Assembly (NCBI GenBank): GCA_963727415.1
Contig: CAVSGF010000003.1
Coordinates: 1,302,001 to 1,366,000 of the forward strand
Direction of reading: 5' to 3'
Length of the DNA stretch: 64,000 bases
Origin: DASQPR01 sp963727415
GTDB taxonomy: Bacteria > Actinomycetota > Actinomycetes > Mycobacteriales > Micromonosporaceae
Part shown: positions 44,258-52,620 of the stretch, piece after piece
Numbering within the stretch: position 1 is the first letter of the stretch
Layout of the letters: each line of letters starts with the position of its first letter
Position numbers and translations under genes: made by a program
Notes under the pieces: generated by a model
What the model was told of the DNA's origin: nothing
The model's database searches: none
Seen by the model: only the letters and a program-made list of their open reading frames with translations

Positions 44258-44775
44258 TCGCCGGTTTGCCGGACGACGGTCTCGCGATCGAGGAACGCCA
44301 TTCCGTACGGCTGGTGGTCCTCGACGGCGCCGGTCGCATCCTGCTGTTCCGCACCGTGCATTGGGAGCGGCCGGAGTTCGGCGTCTGGTGGGAACTGCCG
44401 GGTGGCGGAATCGAGCCCGGTGAGACGGTCACCGAGACCGCGATCCGGGAACTACGCGAAGAGACCGGCATCGACGTCACCCCGGCCGAGGTATCGGCGC
44501 CGACCTGGAGCCGGATCGGATCGTTTCAGTACCGCGGGCCGGTCCGGCGAGTCCAGCACGAGGTCGTCATGACGGTCCGCTTGACCGGCACCGCGACGGT
44601 GGACACCTCCGGGCAGATGGCGTACGAGCTTGAGGAGTACACGGATTTCCGGTGGTGGCCGGTCAGCTCCGTGGTGAGCAGCACGGCCCGCTTCTACCCC
44701 GGCCGCCTGCCGGACTTGATCGAGGCGCACCTGCGTGGCGAGGCGATCGAGGAAGGCCTGGAGGTGTGGAACTGA
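44254..44775 (+). CDS. Nudix hydrolase
   Basis: Nudix enzymes hydrolyse nucleoside diphosphates linked to another group. The Nudix box is complete: GGGIEPGETVTETAIRELRE followed by ETGID. The strand before it is WWELP. The C-terminal part FRWWPVSSVVSSTARFYPGR is common in this subfamily. The GTG at 44254 overlaps the stop of the RsbW-like gene (GTGA), giving 173 aa. Substrate cannot be predicted; co-translation with a GHKL protein may be incidental. Confidence 0.85.
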   Translation: MIAGLPDDGLAIEERHSVRLVVLDGAGRILLFRTVHWERPEFGVWWELPGGGIEPGETVTETAIRELREETGIDVTPAEVSAPTWSRIGSFQYRGPVRRVQHEVVMTVRLTGTATVDTSGQMAYELEEYTDFRWWPVSSVVSSTARFYPGRLPDLIEAHLRGEAIEEGLEVWN

Positions 44776-44818
44776 GCAGCCGACGGCGGCGCGTTCCCGG
44801 CCGGTTCCGGCGCCGGTC

Positions 44819-45226
44819 TCACCGGCTGGTCAGGCCCAGGGCGATCCGGGTTGACGGTGCCAGCAGCAACGCAGCGCCGGCCAGGCCGGATGCGGCCACC
44901 ATGATCCCGATCAATGGAATGCCCCCGATGGCACCGAGGCCGATCGGGATCAGCAGCAGCTCCATCACGATCGCCGGCCCGCGAGCCCAGGCCCGGAACC
45001 GGTGCAGGGCCAACCCGAGGCCACCGAATACGACCATGAAGAAGACCGCGATCAGCGGGGTCGCGATGGCGCTGGCGACGCTCACGCCGCTGGTCGTCAC
45101 CGCCGCGTAGACGGCCAGGACGGCTAGCGCCCCGGTCAGCGTGGCATGCGTGAACAGCACGCGCACCGCCCAGGTAAGGGTAGTAAGTGATGCCGGGGTC
45201 TCGCTCACCCGGTACACAGTAATCAT
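44819..45226 (-). CDS. Small membrane protein, about four helices
   Basis: The 135-aa protein has four hydrophobic segments: AVRVLFTHATLTGALAVLAV, SVASAIATPLIAVFFMVVFG, PAIVMELLLIPIGLGAIGGI and LIGIMVAASGLAGAALLLAP. The start at 45226 (MITVYRVSETPASL) is supported by GAGGGGGAAAG upstream; the longer open frame is not. Similar proteins are common in actinomycetes without a function. It is divergent from the diacylglycerol-kinase-type gene, 30 bp away. Confidence 0.65.
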   Translation of the reverse strand: MITVYRVSETPASLTTLTWAVRVLFTHATLTGALAVLAVYAAVTTSGVSVASAIATPLIAVFFMVVFGGLGLALHRFRAWARGPAIVMELLLIPIGLGAIGGIPLIGIMVAASGLAGAALLLAPSTRIALGLTSR

Positions 45227-45256
45227 CTCGCTTTCCCCCTCGGTAAAGTGCCAGCC

Positions 45257-46204
45257 ATGCGGGCTCTGCTGGTGTGCAATCCAAAGGCAACAACGACCAG
45301 CGAGCGTGCCCGCGACGTCCTGGTCCGCGCGCTGCGCAGTGAGACCGAACTCGACGTGGCGTACACCCGACGGCGCGGGCACGCGATCGAGCTGGCTCGC
45401 GAAGCTCGCAAGGGTGGCGCCGACATGGTGGTCACGCTTGGCGGCGACGGCACCGTCAACGAGGTGGTCAACGGGCTTCTCGAAGACGGCACCGGCCCGG
45501 AGGTTCCGGCGCTGGCCGTCGTCTGCGGCGGGTCAACCAACGTGTTCGCCCGCGCCCTCGGCCTGCCGGTCGACTGGGCCGAGGGCACGTCGTTGATCCT
45601 CGACGCCATCCGCAGTGGGAGCAGCCGCGCGATCGGGCTTGGCCGGGCCGATGACCGCTACTTCACGTTCTGCGCCGGTTATGGCCTCGACGCCGATGTG
45701 ATCCACCGAGTCGAGCGCGCCAGGCTGCGCGGGCGCAAGGCCACACCGTTGCTGTACTTGCAGTCGCTGGCCGGCAACTACATGTTTGACCGAGATAGCC
45801 GCCGGCCGGACATCGCGCTTGAACGCCCGGACACCGACGCCGAGGAGTGGCTGTCGATGGCGATAGTTCAGAACGCCGCTCCGTGGACCTATCTCGGCGA
45901 TCGCCCGATCGACGCGAACCCGGAGGCGAGCTTCGATCTCGGCCTGGACGTGATGGCTTTGCGCGACATGAACGTCCCCAGCACCATCCGAACGATGTCC
46001 CAGCTACTATCCGGACGCAAGATCAAAGGCTCGGACCTTCCGGTGGGTCCACACGGCAAACACGTCCTGAGACTGCACGATTTGTCGGAATTCACGCTCA
46101 CTGCAAAGTCGCGAATAGGGTTCCACGTTGACGGCGACTTCCTTGGCGAACGGGACAAAGTTCGCTTTTCGGCCGTACCGAAGGCGATTCGCGTGGTCTG
46201 CTGA
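45257..46204 (+). CDS. Diacylglycerol kinase-family lipid kinase
   Basis: The 315-aa protein has the DAGK catalytic signature: LLVCNPKATTTSERARDVLV at the start, DMVVTLGGDGTVNEVVNGLL as the ATP-binding GGDGT motif, and VVCGGSTNVFARALGLP for the substrate loop. DFLGERDKVRFSAVPKAIRV closes the second domain. Family members phosphorylate diacylglycerol, undecaprenol, sphingosine-like lipids or take part in phosphoinositol lipid formation; the exact lipid is unclear. The start ATG at 45257 is the only early start in frame. It is upstream of whiB, but a 330-bp gap with its own promoter separates them. Confidence 0.87.
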   Translation: MRALLVCNPKATTTSERARDVLVRALRSETELDVAYTRRRGHAIELAREARKGGADMVVTLGGDGTVNEVVNGLLEDGTGPEVPALAVVCGGSTNVFARALGLPVDWAEGTSLILDAIRSGSSRAIGLGRADDRYFTFCAGYGLDADVIHRVERARLRGRKATPLLYLQSLAGNYMFDRDSRRPDIALERPDTDAEEWLSMAIVQNAAPWTYLGDRPIDANPEASFDLGLDVMALRDMNVPSTIRTMSQLLSGRKIKGSDLPVGPHGKHVLRLHDLSEFTLTAKSRIGFHVDGDFLGERDKVRFSAVPKAIRVVC

Positions 46205-46538
46205 CGGTCGGGCGGCGGGTAACTGCTGCGGACTATTCCGACACATGCCAAAAATGATGGCGAGCCTCCACGCACCGTACTACATTGACTACTGACGGTC
46301 GCTGGCGGGGGTCTCTCCGGCGGCTCGAAAAACCGGCACAAACCGGACGTGAGTTCGCTCACCCGTACGGACTTTTTCGAGCGCCAGCCCTTGACATGCG
46401 GCTTGTTCGTGAAAGTATTCACAAGCGAGCAAGATTGCCTGTTCACGCGCTGTCAGCCGTTGGGCATAGTCCACGGACGATTACCGCGTTGCTTATAGGG
46501 ATTCATCAACCCGTATCGGACCAAGGAGTGTTTCCGCC
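46205..46538 (+). other. Upstream regulatory region of whiB
   Basis: No gene is supported. It contains a predicted promoter and nested palindromes at 46391-46425, then about 110 nt of untranslated leader before the whiB start. Confidence 0.5.
46391..46425 (+). promoter_or_regulatory. whiB promoter with overlapping palindrome
   Basis: TTGACA at 46391-46396 is a consensus -35. The -10 would lie about 46414-46421 (AGTATTCA). That stretch is covered by CTTGT/ACAAG (46402-46406, 46421-46425) around GTGAA/TTCAC (46409-46413, 46417-46421), so a dimeric regulator could sit on the promoter. whiB1 promoters in mycobacteria are CRP-controlled, but this palindrome is not a clear CRP site. Confidence 0.5.
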
Positions 46539-46790
46539 ATGGACTGGCGCCACCGTGCTGTTTGCCGGGATGAGGACCCGGAGTTGTTCTTCCCGATCGG
46601 GACCTCCGGCCCGGCAATTCTGCAGGTAGAGCAGGCCAAAGCGGTCTGCCGTCGCTGCCCGGTCATTGATGGGTGCCTGCAGTGGGCGCTTGAGACCGGT
46701 CAGGATGCTGGTGTCTGGGGCGGCATGAGCGAAGAAGAGCGTCGCGCCGTCAAGCGCCGCGGCGGCATTCGCGTTCGCGCCTCGATCTAG
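46539..46790 (+). CDS. WhiB-family iron-sulfur regulator (WhiB1-like)
   Basis: WhiB proteins hold an [4Fe-4S] cluster and bind the major sigma factor to modify transcription. The 83-aa protein has the four cysteines C9, C37, C40 and C46 (CRRCPVIDGC) and the GVWGG turn at about residues 58-62, followed by a basic C-terminus RRAVKRRGGIRVR. The start MDWRHRAVCRDEDPELFFPI is the WhiB1 type. WhiB1 is nitric-oxide sensitive and essential in mycobacteria. It has its own promoter and is closed by a strong terminator at 46861. Confidence 0.93.
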   Translation: MDWRHRAVCRDEDPELFFPIGTSGPAILQVEQAKAVCRRCPVIDGCLQWALETGQDAGVWGGMSEEERRAVKRRGGIRVRASI

Positions 46791-46860
46791 GCACTTAACT
46801 CAATACGACCTCCTACGCCGTTGGTCGTCCCCGCTAAGCGGCGGCGTGTGAGTCACACTA

Positions 46861-46898
46861 CAGGGACCCTGGAATCTCTTTTCCTGGGGTCCCTGTTT
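46861..46898. terminator. Strong hairpin terminator after whiB
   Basis: CAGGGACCC at 46861-46869 pairs with GGGTCCCTG at 46887-46895, with an inner TGG/CCT-type extension, followed by TTTT. It lies 70 nt past the whiB stop and 44 nt before the stop of the leftward oxidase gene, so it may serve both strands. Confidence 0.8.
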
Positions 46899-46941
46899 TG
46901 GTAGCGCGATGACTACGGCATACTCCCGGAACCCGCCGGCC

Positions 46942-48345
46942 CTAGGAGTCGAATCCCAAGCCCATCCGGTCCAGCGTCCGCAGCCACAGATTCCGGCGCC
47001 CCTCGTTGGCATCGGCGCGGGAAATCGACCACCGGGTCAGCTGGATCACCGCCGACCGGACCGGCTCGGGCGGGAACGGGATCGGCTTGGACCGCACCAT
47101 GCGCAACGACGTCCGCTCGGTCACCTCGCCGCCCAGCAAGTCAAGCATCACCTCAGCACCGAAACGGGTGGCGCCGACACCGAGCCCGGTGTAGCCGGCC
47201 GCGTACGCCAGCCGACCGTCGAAGGCGGTCCCGAAGAAGGCGCAGAACCGTGAGCAGGTGTCGATGACGCCGCCCCACGAGTGGGTGAACCGGACGTCGT
47301 CCAACGTCGGGAACGTCTCAAAGAAGTGCCGCGCCAGCATCTCCGCGGTCTCCGGCCGCTGATCCCGCTCGGGCGTGATCCGGCCGCCGTTGTAGTAGAC
47401 CGCGTCGTAGCCGCCCCAGAGAATCCGGTTGTCGTCGGTGAGCCGGTAGTAGTGGAACTGGTTCGCGGTGTCGCCGATGCCTTGCCGGCGCTCCCACCCG
47501 ATGGACTTCAACTGCTGTTGGGAGAGCGGCTCGGTCATCAGCGCATAGTCATAGACCGGAACTATGTAGTTCCGCAGGCGCTTGAGCAACCCCGGGAAGG
47601 CGCCGCTGGCCAGCGCGACACTGGCCGCGGTGATGCTCCCGTTCGGGGTGCGCAGGCGCAGTCCGGCCCGCTCGCGGTCGATCGATTTGACCGGGGTGCC
47701 CTCGTAGATCCGCACTCCCAGCTTGAGGCAGGCGGCACGCAGACCCCAGGCCAGCCGAGCCGGGTCGACCATGGCGCAGCCGTCGCGATCCCACACCGCG
47801 CCCAGGTACGTCGGGGAGTCGACCTCCGCACGCAACTCGTCCTGGTCCAGGTACACGACGTCATGGCCGAATCGCCGCGCCTGCTCGTAGGAGTCCCGCA
47901 GATCGTCGAGCTGCCAGCCGGCGGTGGCCACGTTCATCTCACCAGTGCGTTCAAACCCGCAGTCGATGTCGTAGCGGGCCACCGCGGCCTCTATCTCGTC
48001 GAGATTGCGGCGGCCCAGTTGCTCCAGCGTCTCGATCTCGTCGGCGAACCGTTCGATGCCGTTGGCGAGCCCGTGGGTGAGGCTGGCCGCGCAAAACCCG
48101 CCGTTGCGGCCACTGGCCGCCCATCCGGCGCTGCGAGCCTCCAGGACCACCACGTCCCGGGACGGGTCCCGCTCCTTCGCGATGAGGGCGGTCCACAGGC
48201 CGGAGAACCCGGCTCCGACGACCGCGAGGTCCGCCGTGGTCGCCCCGGCAAGCGGCGCCTGCCGAGGCGGTGCCATCGGTTGATCCAGCCAGTACGAGCG
48301 GCCGGTCGCGTCCGCGAGCGCGCGCCTTACTCGATCGCCTTCCAT
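46942..48345 (-). CDS. FAD-dependent amine oxidoreductase (gamma-glutamylputrescine oxidase-like)
   Basis: A DAO-family flavoenzyme of 467 aa. The FAD-binding loop is TTADLAVVGAGFSGLWTALI, followed by VVVLEARSAGWAASGRNGGF, a signature of PuuB-like oxidases. The C-terminal FAD contact is YAAGYTGLGVGATRFGAEVM. The N-terminus SYWLDQPMAPPR also fits that group. It is the last gene of the leftward polyamine cluster, downstream of a Pot-type transporter and an aldehyde dehydrogenase, so it probably oxidises putrescine or a derivative to an aldehyde. No glutamate-putrescine ligase gene is in the window, so free putrescine may be the substrate. Confidence 0.82.
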   Translation of the reverse strand: MEGDRVRRALADATGRSYWLDQPMAPPRQAPLAGATTADLAVVGAGFSGLWTALIAKERDPSRDVVVLEARSAGWAASGRNGGFCAASLTHGLANGIERFADEIETLEQLGRRNLDEIEAAVARYDIDCGFERTGEMNVATAGWQLDDLRDSYEQARRFGHDVVYLDQDELRAEVDSPTYLGAVWDRDGCAMVDPARLAWGLRAACLKLGVRIYEGTPVKSIDRERAGLRLRTPNGSITAASVALASGAFPGLLKRLRNYIVPVYDYALMTEPLSQQQLKSIGWERRQGIGDTANQFHYYRLTDDNRILWGGYDAVYYNGGRITPERDQRPETAEMLARHFFETFPTLDDVRFTHSWGGVIDTCSRFCAFFGTAFDGRLAYAAGYTGLGVGATRFGAEVMLDLLGGEVTERTSLRMVRSKPIPFPPEPVRSAVIQLTRWSISRADANEGRRNLWLRTLDRMGLGFDS

Positions 48346-48376
48346 TTTTCCGACCGCCTCGTGTCAGCCTTGCCGG

Positions 48377-49231
48377 TCAGCGTTTCTCACGGCGCCGGGA
48401 CATCACCACGTTGACTGCCGCGATCACGATGCCCAGCGCAAAGATCAGCGTACCGACCACGTTGACCTGCGGAGGCATACCCAGCTTGGAAGTCCCGTAG
48501 ATCCATAGCGGGAACGTCAGGGTGCTTCCGGCGGTGAAGTTGGTGACCACGAAGTCATCGATGGACAGGACGAACGCCAGCAGGCTGCCGGACAGGATGG
48601 CTGGGAAGATGATCGGGAAGGTAATCCGCCAGAACGTGGTCCAGGCGCTGGCCCCGAGGTCCTTGGCCGCCTCCTCCATCGACGGATCCAAGGTGAGCAC
48701 GCGCGCTCGCACCACCACCGCGACGAACGACAACGAGAACATGATGTGCGCGATAATGATCGTCGGCAGTCCCAGGCCGCTGTTCAGCGTCACGAACAAC
48801 GACAGCAGCGACGCACCCATGACGAGTTCGGGTGCCGAGATGGCGGCGAACATGACCAGGTTCAGCCCGCCGGAGCCACGGAACCGATATTTGCCGAGCG
48901 CGATGCCGATTCCGGTACCCAGCGCGACCGATCCCAGGGTGGCGACCACCGCGATGATAAGCGAGTTCTTGACGCCGTCCACCAGATCCGGAAACTGCTG
49001 TAACGCGGACCAGCTATACCACTTCGTAGTGAAGCCCACCCAGTTGGTGTTGTAGCGGCCGTGCGTGTCATTGAAGCTGAACAGGATCATGACGGCGATC
49101 GGCGCCATCAGCCACAGAATGACCAGCCACGTGTAGGCGAACAGCAGCCGGTCACCGAGCCTGCGGCGCGGCCGATTCCGCGGCTGTCGATCCTCGGTCG
49201 GCGCTTGAGCTTCTATCACCGACGCCGTCAT
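48377..49231 (-). CDS. potC: Polyamine ABC transporter permease (PotC-like)
   Basis: One of two permeases of a spermidine/putrescine-type importer. The 284-aa protein has six helices, starting LLFAYTWLVILWLMAPIAVM. The ATPase contact loop is EEAAKDLGASAWTTFWRITF, PIIFPAILSG, an EAA motif. It overlaps the PotB-like gene by 4 nt and is downstream of it. The very C-terminus (MSRRREKR) is basic and cytosolic. Substrate is inferred from the adjacent polyamine-type oxidase and dehydrogenase genes. Confidence 0.88.
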   Translation of the reverse strand: MTASVIEAQAPTEDRQPRNRPRRRLGDRLLFAYTWLVILWLMAPIAVMILFSFNDTHGRYNTNWVGFTTKWYSWSALQQFPDLVDGVKNSLIIAVVATLGSVALGTGIGIALGKYRFRGSGGLNLVMFAAISAPELVMGASLLSLFVTLNSGLGLPTIIIAHIMFSLSFVAVVVRARVLTLDPSMEEAAKDLGASAWTTFWRITFPIIFPAILSGSLLAFVLSIDDFVVTNFTAGSTLTFPLWIYGTSKLGMPPQVNVVGTLIFALGIVIAAVNVVMSRRREKR

Positions 49232-50175
49232 CGTGCCGCCGCCTCAAGGACGTCTTCGGTTCCAAGCGCTCTCGCATAGATGAAGATGGTGATCAGCAAC
49301 GCCGCCATCAGGACGAAGGACAGCGCCGATGCGCTTGAGTAGTCCTGCACCACCAGGTAAAGCCTCTGAATGGTGTTTCCGATCATGTGGTTGCTGCTGC
49401 CGCCGAGGATCTGGGCGTTCACGTAGTCCGAGGTCACCGGCACGAACGTGATCACCACGCCGGCGAAGATGCCCGGCAGGGACAGAGGGAAGATCACCTT
49501 CTGGAACGCCGCGAAGCGGCTGGCGTACAGGTCGTACGACGCCTCGATCAGCCGCGGGTCCACTCGCTCCAGCGCTACGTAGATCGGCAGCACCATGAAC
49601 GGCAGGTAGTTGTACGTCAGGCCGCCGATCACCGCTGGTGTGGTGGCCAGGATGTGGAAGCTCTGGCCGAACGGAACCCAGCCACCGAGGTGCAAGTCAC
49701 GCATCGGCCCGACGATGAAGCCGTTGTCGCGCAGCATGAACTGCCACGCCTGCGTCCGCAGCACGAACGACACGAAGAACGGCAGCAGCAGGAGGAACAG
49801 GTAGAGCGACTTGCGGGCGCCGCCCCGGAACGCGATCCAGTAGGCCACCGGGTACGCGATGATGATCTGCAGGACCGTCGAGATCAGGCCGTACTCCAGC
49901 GACCGGATGAACTGCTGGTGATAGGTCTTGATCGCATCGATGTAGGTCTGGAAGTGCCACGTCATCCTGTACCCGTTGATGACGTCGCCCTGCTGCAGTG
50001 ACAGCGACAGCATGACCAGCATCGGGATCACGAAGAACGCCAGCAGCCAGACGCTGCCCGGCAAGATCGCCAGATACGGCGCCATCCGGCTGCGGATCCG
50101 GCCCGGGCGGCGGGTGGTGCGCTGGTCGTCCGCCGGCTGCGCCGGCGGACGACCAGATTCAATCGCAGTGGTCAT
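49228..50175 (-). CDS. potB: Polyamine ABC transporter permease (PotB-like)
   Basis: The first permease of the importer, 315 aa. A cytosolic N-terminus is followed by LAILPGSVWLLAFFVIPMLV and five more helices. The EAA loop is LIEASYDLYASRFAAFQKVI, FPLSLPGIFAG. It overlaps potC at its end and the substrate-binding protein gene at its start (4 nt each), so the transporter subunits are made together. Confidence 0.88.
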   Translation of the reverse strand: MTTAIESGRPPAQPADDQRTTRRPGRIRSRMAPYLAILPGSVWLLAFFVIPMLVMLSLSLQQGDVINGYRMTWHFQTYIDAIKTYHQQFIRSLEYGLISTVLQIIIAYPVAYWIAFRGGARKSLYLFLLLLPFFVSFVLRTQAWQFMLRDNGFIVGPMRDLHLGGWVPFGQSFHILATTPAVIGGLTYNYLPFMVLPIYVALERVDPRLIEASYDLYASRFAAFQKVIFPLSLPGIFAGVVITFVPVTSDYVNAQILGGSSNHMIGNTIQRLYLVVQDYSSASALSFVLMAALLITIFIYARALGTEDVLEAAAR

Positions 50176-51422
50176 GAGGTCACAATCGGATCGAAGATCG
50201 AGTTGTACTCGTGCTGCTCGGCCGACGATGCGAAGTCACGGTAGTAGTGCAGCTTCTGGTAGTCGGAGTCCTGCGGGAAGACCAGCGGGCTGTCGGCCAG
50301 ATCCTGCAGCGCGGCCTTGTCCGCCCCGGTCGCGGCGGCCGCGTCGGCCAGGATCTTCTGCTTCGCGGCCGGAACCGGCGTGATGTAGTTGATGTACTCC
50401 GCCAGGCTGCCGGCGATGTCCGGCTGGTAGAAGAAGTCCATCAGCTTGATCGCGTCGACCGGGTTCTCCGCCGTGATCGGGATGGTCATGTTGTCGGTCC
50501 AGAGGGTGCCGCCCTCCGACGGGATGACGAACTGGAGGTTCGACCCCGGCGTCGAGACGTTCTCCTGGTAGATGTCGCCCGACCAGGCCTGGCAGATCCA
50601 GATGTCACCGTTGGCGAGCGCGGTGACGTAGTCCTGGTCGTAGTACTTGCGGACGATCCCGGCGTCGCGCTGGTCGGTGAGCCACTGGGCGGCCTTGCGC
50701 CAGTCGTCCGGCGTCGAGGTCTCGGGCGCGACCCCGACGGCCATCATGCCGAAGTTGCCGATCTCCTCCACGTCGGAGAACATGCCGACCTTGCCCTTGT
50801 AGGCCGGGTTCCGCAGGTCGTTCATGCTGGTAGGCGGCGTCTTGACGTACTTGGGGTTGTAGGCGATGCCGGTGATGCCGGACGCCCACGGCACGCTGTA
50901 GACGTTGCCCTTGTCAAACGACTCTTCCTTGTACTTCTGAGCCGCGTTGGCCTCGAAGTTCGGCAGCCGGCTGTGGTCGAGCGGCGCGTACAGGCCGAGC
51001 TGGACGAAGTCCTTGAACTGCGAACCGTTTGTGATCACCATGATGTCGTAGCCGATCGACTGGCCGGCCGACAGCTGTGGCTGCACCTTCGCGAACCAGG
51101 CAGCAAGGTCGTTGATGACCTCCTTGTAGGTCACCGTGATGCCGGTTTCCTTGGTGAACTGCGCCAGCTCCGGCTTCTTCGGGTCCATGTACAGCGGCCA
51201 GTTGGCGAAGTTGATGTGCCCGGTGCCGGTCTTGCCGGCCCAATACTTCGCGACAGCGTCCGGGGCCGCCGAGGCCGTACCGGTGGCCTTGCCCTTCACA
51301 CCGCACGCGGCGAGACCGGCTACCGCCGCTGATGCGGTCGCCGCCGTCAGGAGCCCCCGCCGTCCGATGCGGCGCTGGGTAAGGCCTCGCAGGAGAGCGG
51401 GGTCCGTGTTCTTGTTGCTCAT
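50172..51422 (-). CDS. potD: Polyamine-binding lipoprotein (PotD-like)
   Basis: The extracytoplasmic substrate-binding protein. The N-terminus has a twin-arginine motif (RRIGRRGLLTAATASAA) and a lipobox (LAACG), so it is probably exported folded and anchored by a lipid. The mature part has INFANWPLYMDPKKPELAQF, typical of PotD/PotF. I use the ATG at 51422 (MSNKNTDPALLRG), 416 aa, because it overlaps the PotA-like stop by 4 nt and precedes the signal; an upstream in-frame start would add 12 residues. Substrate spectrum (putrescine or spermidine) is not settled. Confidence 0.88.
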   Translation of the reverse strand: MSNKNTDPALLRGLTQRRIGRRGLLTAATASAAVAGLAACGVKGKATGTASAAPDAVAKYWAGKTGTGHINFANWPLYMDPKKPELAQFTKETGITVTYKEVINDLAAWFAKVQPQLSAGQSIGYDIMVITNGSQFKDFVQLGLYAPLDHSRLPNFEANAAQKYKEESFDKGNVYSVPWASGITGIAYNPKYVKTPPTSMNDLRNPAYKGKVGMFSDVEEIGNFGMMAVGVAPETSTPDDWRKAAQWLTDQRDAGIVRKYYDQDYVTALANGDIWICQAWSGDIYQENVSTPGSNLQFVIPSEGGTLWTDNMTIPITAENPVDAIKLMDFFYQPDIAGSLAEYINYITPVPAAKQKILADAAAATGADKAALQDLADSPLVFPQDSDYQKLHYYRDFASSAEQHEYNSIFDPIVTS

Positions 51423-52579
51423 TTCTCTCCAATCGCGTACGAGTGCTGGGGGTCCCACGTAAGCCAGACGGTGTCACCGCGTTCGGCGATGTCATCGGCG
51501 TTGGAGGCGTTCTGGGTGAACACCACGATCTCGGCTCCAGTGGAGGTGGTGATGTTGTAGTTGGTGAAGGTGCCGAGGTAGACGACCTCGTTGACGGTGC
51601 CGCGCAGTACCGTGCCGTTGGCAGCGCCCGGTGCGCGTTCGTGCAGCCGGATCTTCTCCGGCCGCACCGTGACTTCGACGACCGATCCCGGTGTCGCGGC
51701 CACGCCGTCCCGCAGCGGCACCAGGATGCGCTGCTCCGAATCGACCTGGACCACGGCGATGTCACTGTCCACGCTGCCGACCACTCCGGACAGCAGGTTG
51801 GACGTACCAATAAAACCGGCGACGAACTTGGTCGCCGGGAACTCGTAGATATCTCTAGGCGAGCCGAGGTGCTCGATGACCCCGTTGTTCATGACCGCGA
51901 TGCGATCGGACATGGTCAGCGCCTCGCCCTGGTCGTGGGTGACGTAGACGAAGGTAATGCCGACTTCGCGCTGAATCCGCTTCAGCTCGACCTGCATGGC
52001 CTGACGCAGCTTCAGGTCCAGCGCGCCGAGCGGCTCATCGAGAAGCAGAGCGCTCGGCTTGTTGACCAGCGCCCTGGCCAGGGCGACGCGCTGCTGCTGG
52101 CCGCCGGACAGTTCCTTGGGCCGGCGCTTCTCCCGGCCGACCAGGTCGACGATGTCGAGCATCTCGCCCACCCGCGCCTGGATCTCCGGCTTGGGAACCC
52201 GGCGCTGCTCCAGGCCGAAGGCCACGTTTTCGGCGACGCTCATATGCGGGAAGAGTGCGTAAGACTGGAAGACCATGTTCACGTCGCGGCGGTTGGCCGG
52301 CACCCCGGTGACGTCGCTGCCGTGCAAATAGACCGCACCACGTGTGGGCTCCTCGAAACCGGCGATCATTCGCATGGTGGTGGTCTTGCCGCAACCGGAT
52401 GGCCCCAGCATCGAGAAGAACTCGCCGGACTTGATCACCAGATCGATGCCAGCGACCGCCGTCACCACCTCGCCGTGTGCGGTGAACTCCTTGGCCACCC
52501 GTACCAGTTCGATGGCGGCGTCTGCTCCGCCCTGGGGACCAGCCGCCGCGATCGGCGCCTCGTACGTTGCGTTAGTCAT
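51419..52579 (-). CDS. potA: Polyamine ABC transporter ATPase (PotA-like)
   Basis: The ATPase of the importer, 386 aa. Walker A is LGPSGCGKTTTMRMIAGFEE, the signature LSGGQQQRVALARALVNKPS, Walker B ALLLDEPLGALD and the switch histidine FVYVTHDQGEAL. The C-terminal TOBE-type domain (VEVTVRPEKIRLHERAPGAA) is regulatory. It overlaps the binding-protein gene by 4 nt and lies 41 bp after the aldehyde dehydrogenase gene. Confidence 0.9.
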   Translation of the reverse strand: MTNATYEAPIAAAGPQGGADAAIELVRVAKEFTAHGEVVTAVAGIDLVIKSGEFFSMLGPSGCGKTTTMRMIAGFEEPTRGAVYLHGSDVTGVPANRRDVNMVFQSYALFPHMSVAENVAFGLEQRRVPKPEIQARVGEMLDIVDLVGREKRRPKELSGGQQQRVALARALVNKPSALLLDEPLGALDLKLRQAMQVELKRIQREVGITFVYVTHDQGEALTMSDRIAVMNNGVIEHLGSPRDIYEFPATKFVAGFIGTSNLLSGVVGSVDSDIAVVQVDSEQRILVPLRDGVAATPGSVVEVTVRPEKIRLHERAPGAANGTVLRGTVNEVVYLGTFTNYNITTSTGAEIVVFTQNASNADDIAERGDTVWLTWDPQHSYAIGEK

Positions 52580-52620
52580 CGAGCCTGCTCTCAGTTCTTC
52601 TCCGTCGATGCCGCGCTGCG

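Noticed and set aside
46285..46629. Open frames in the whiB upstream region
   Set aside because: They cross the predicted promoter and the whiB start, have no ribosome binding sites and match no family.
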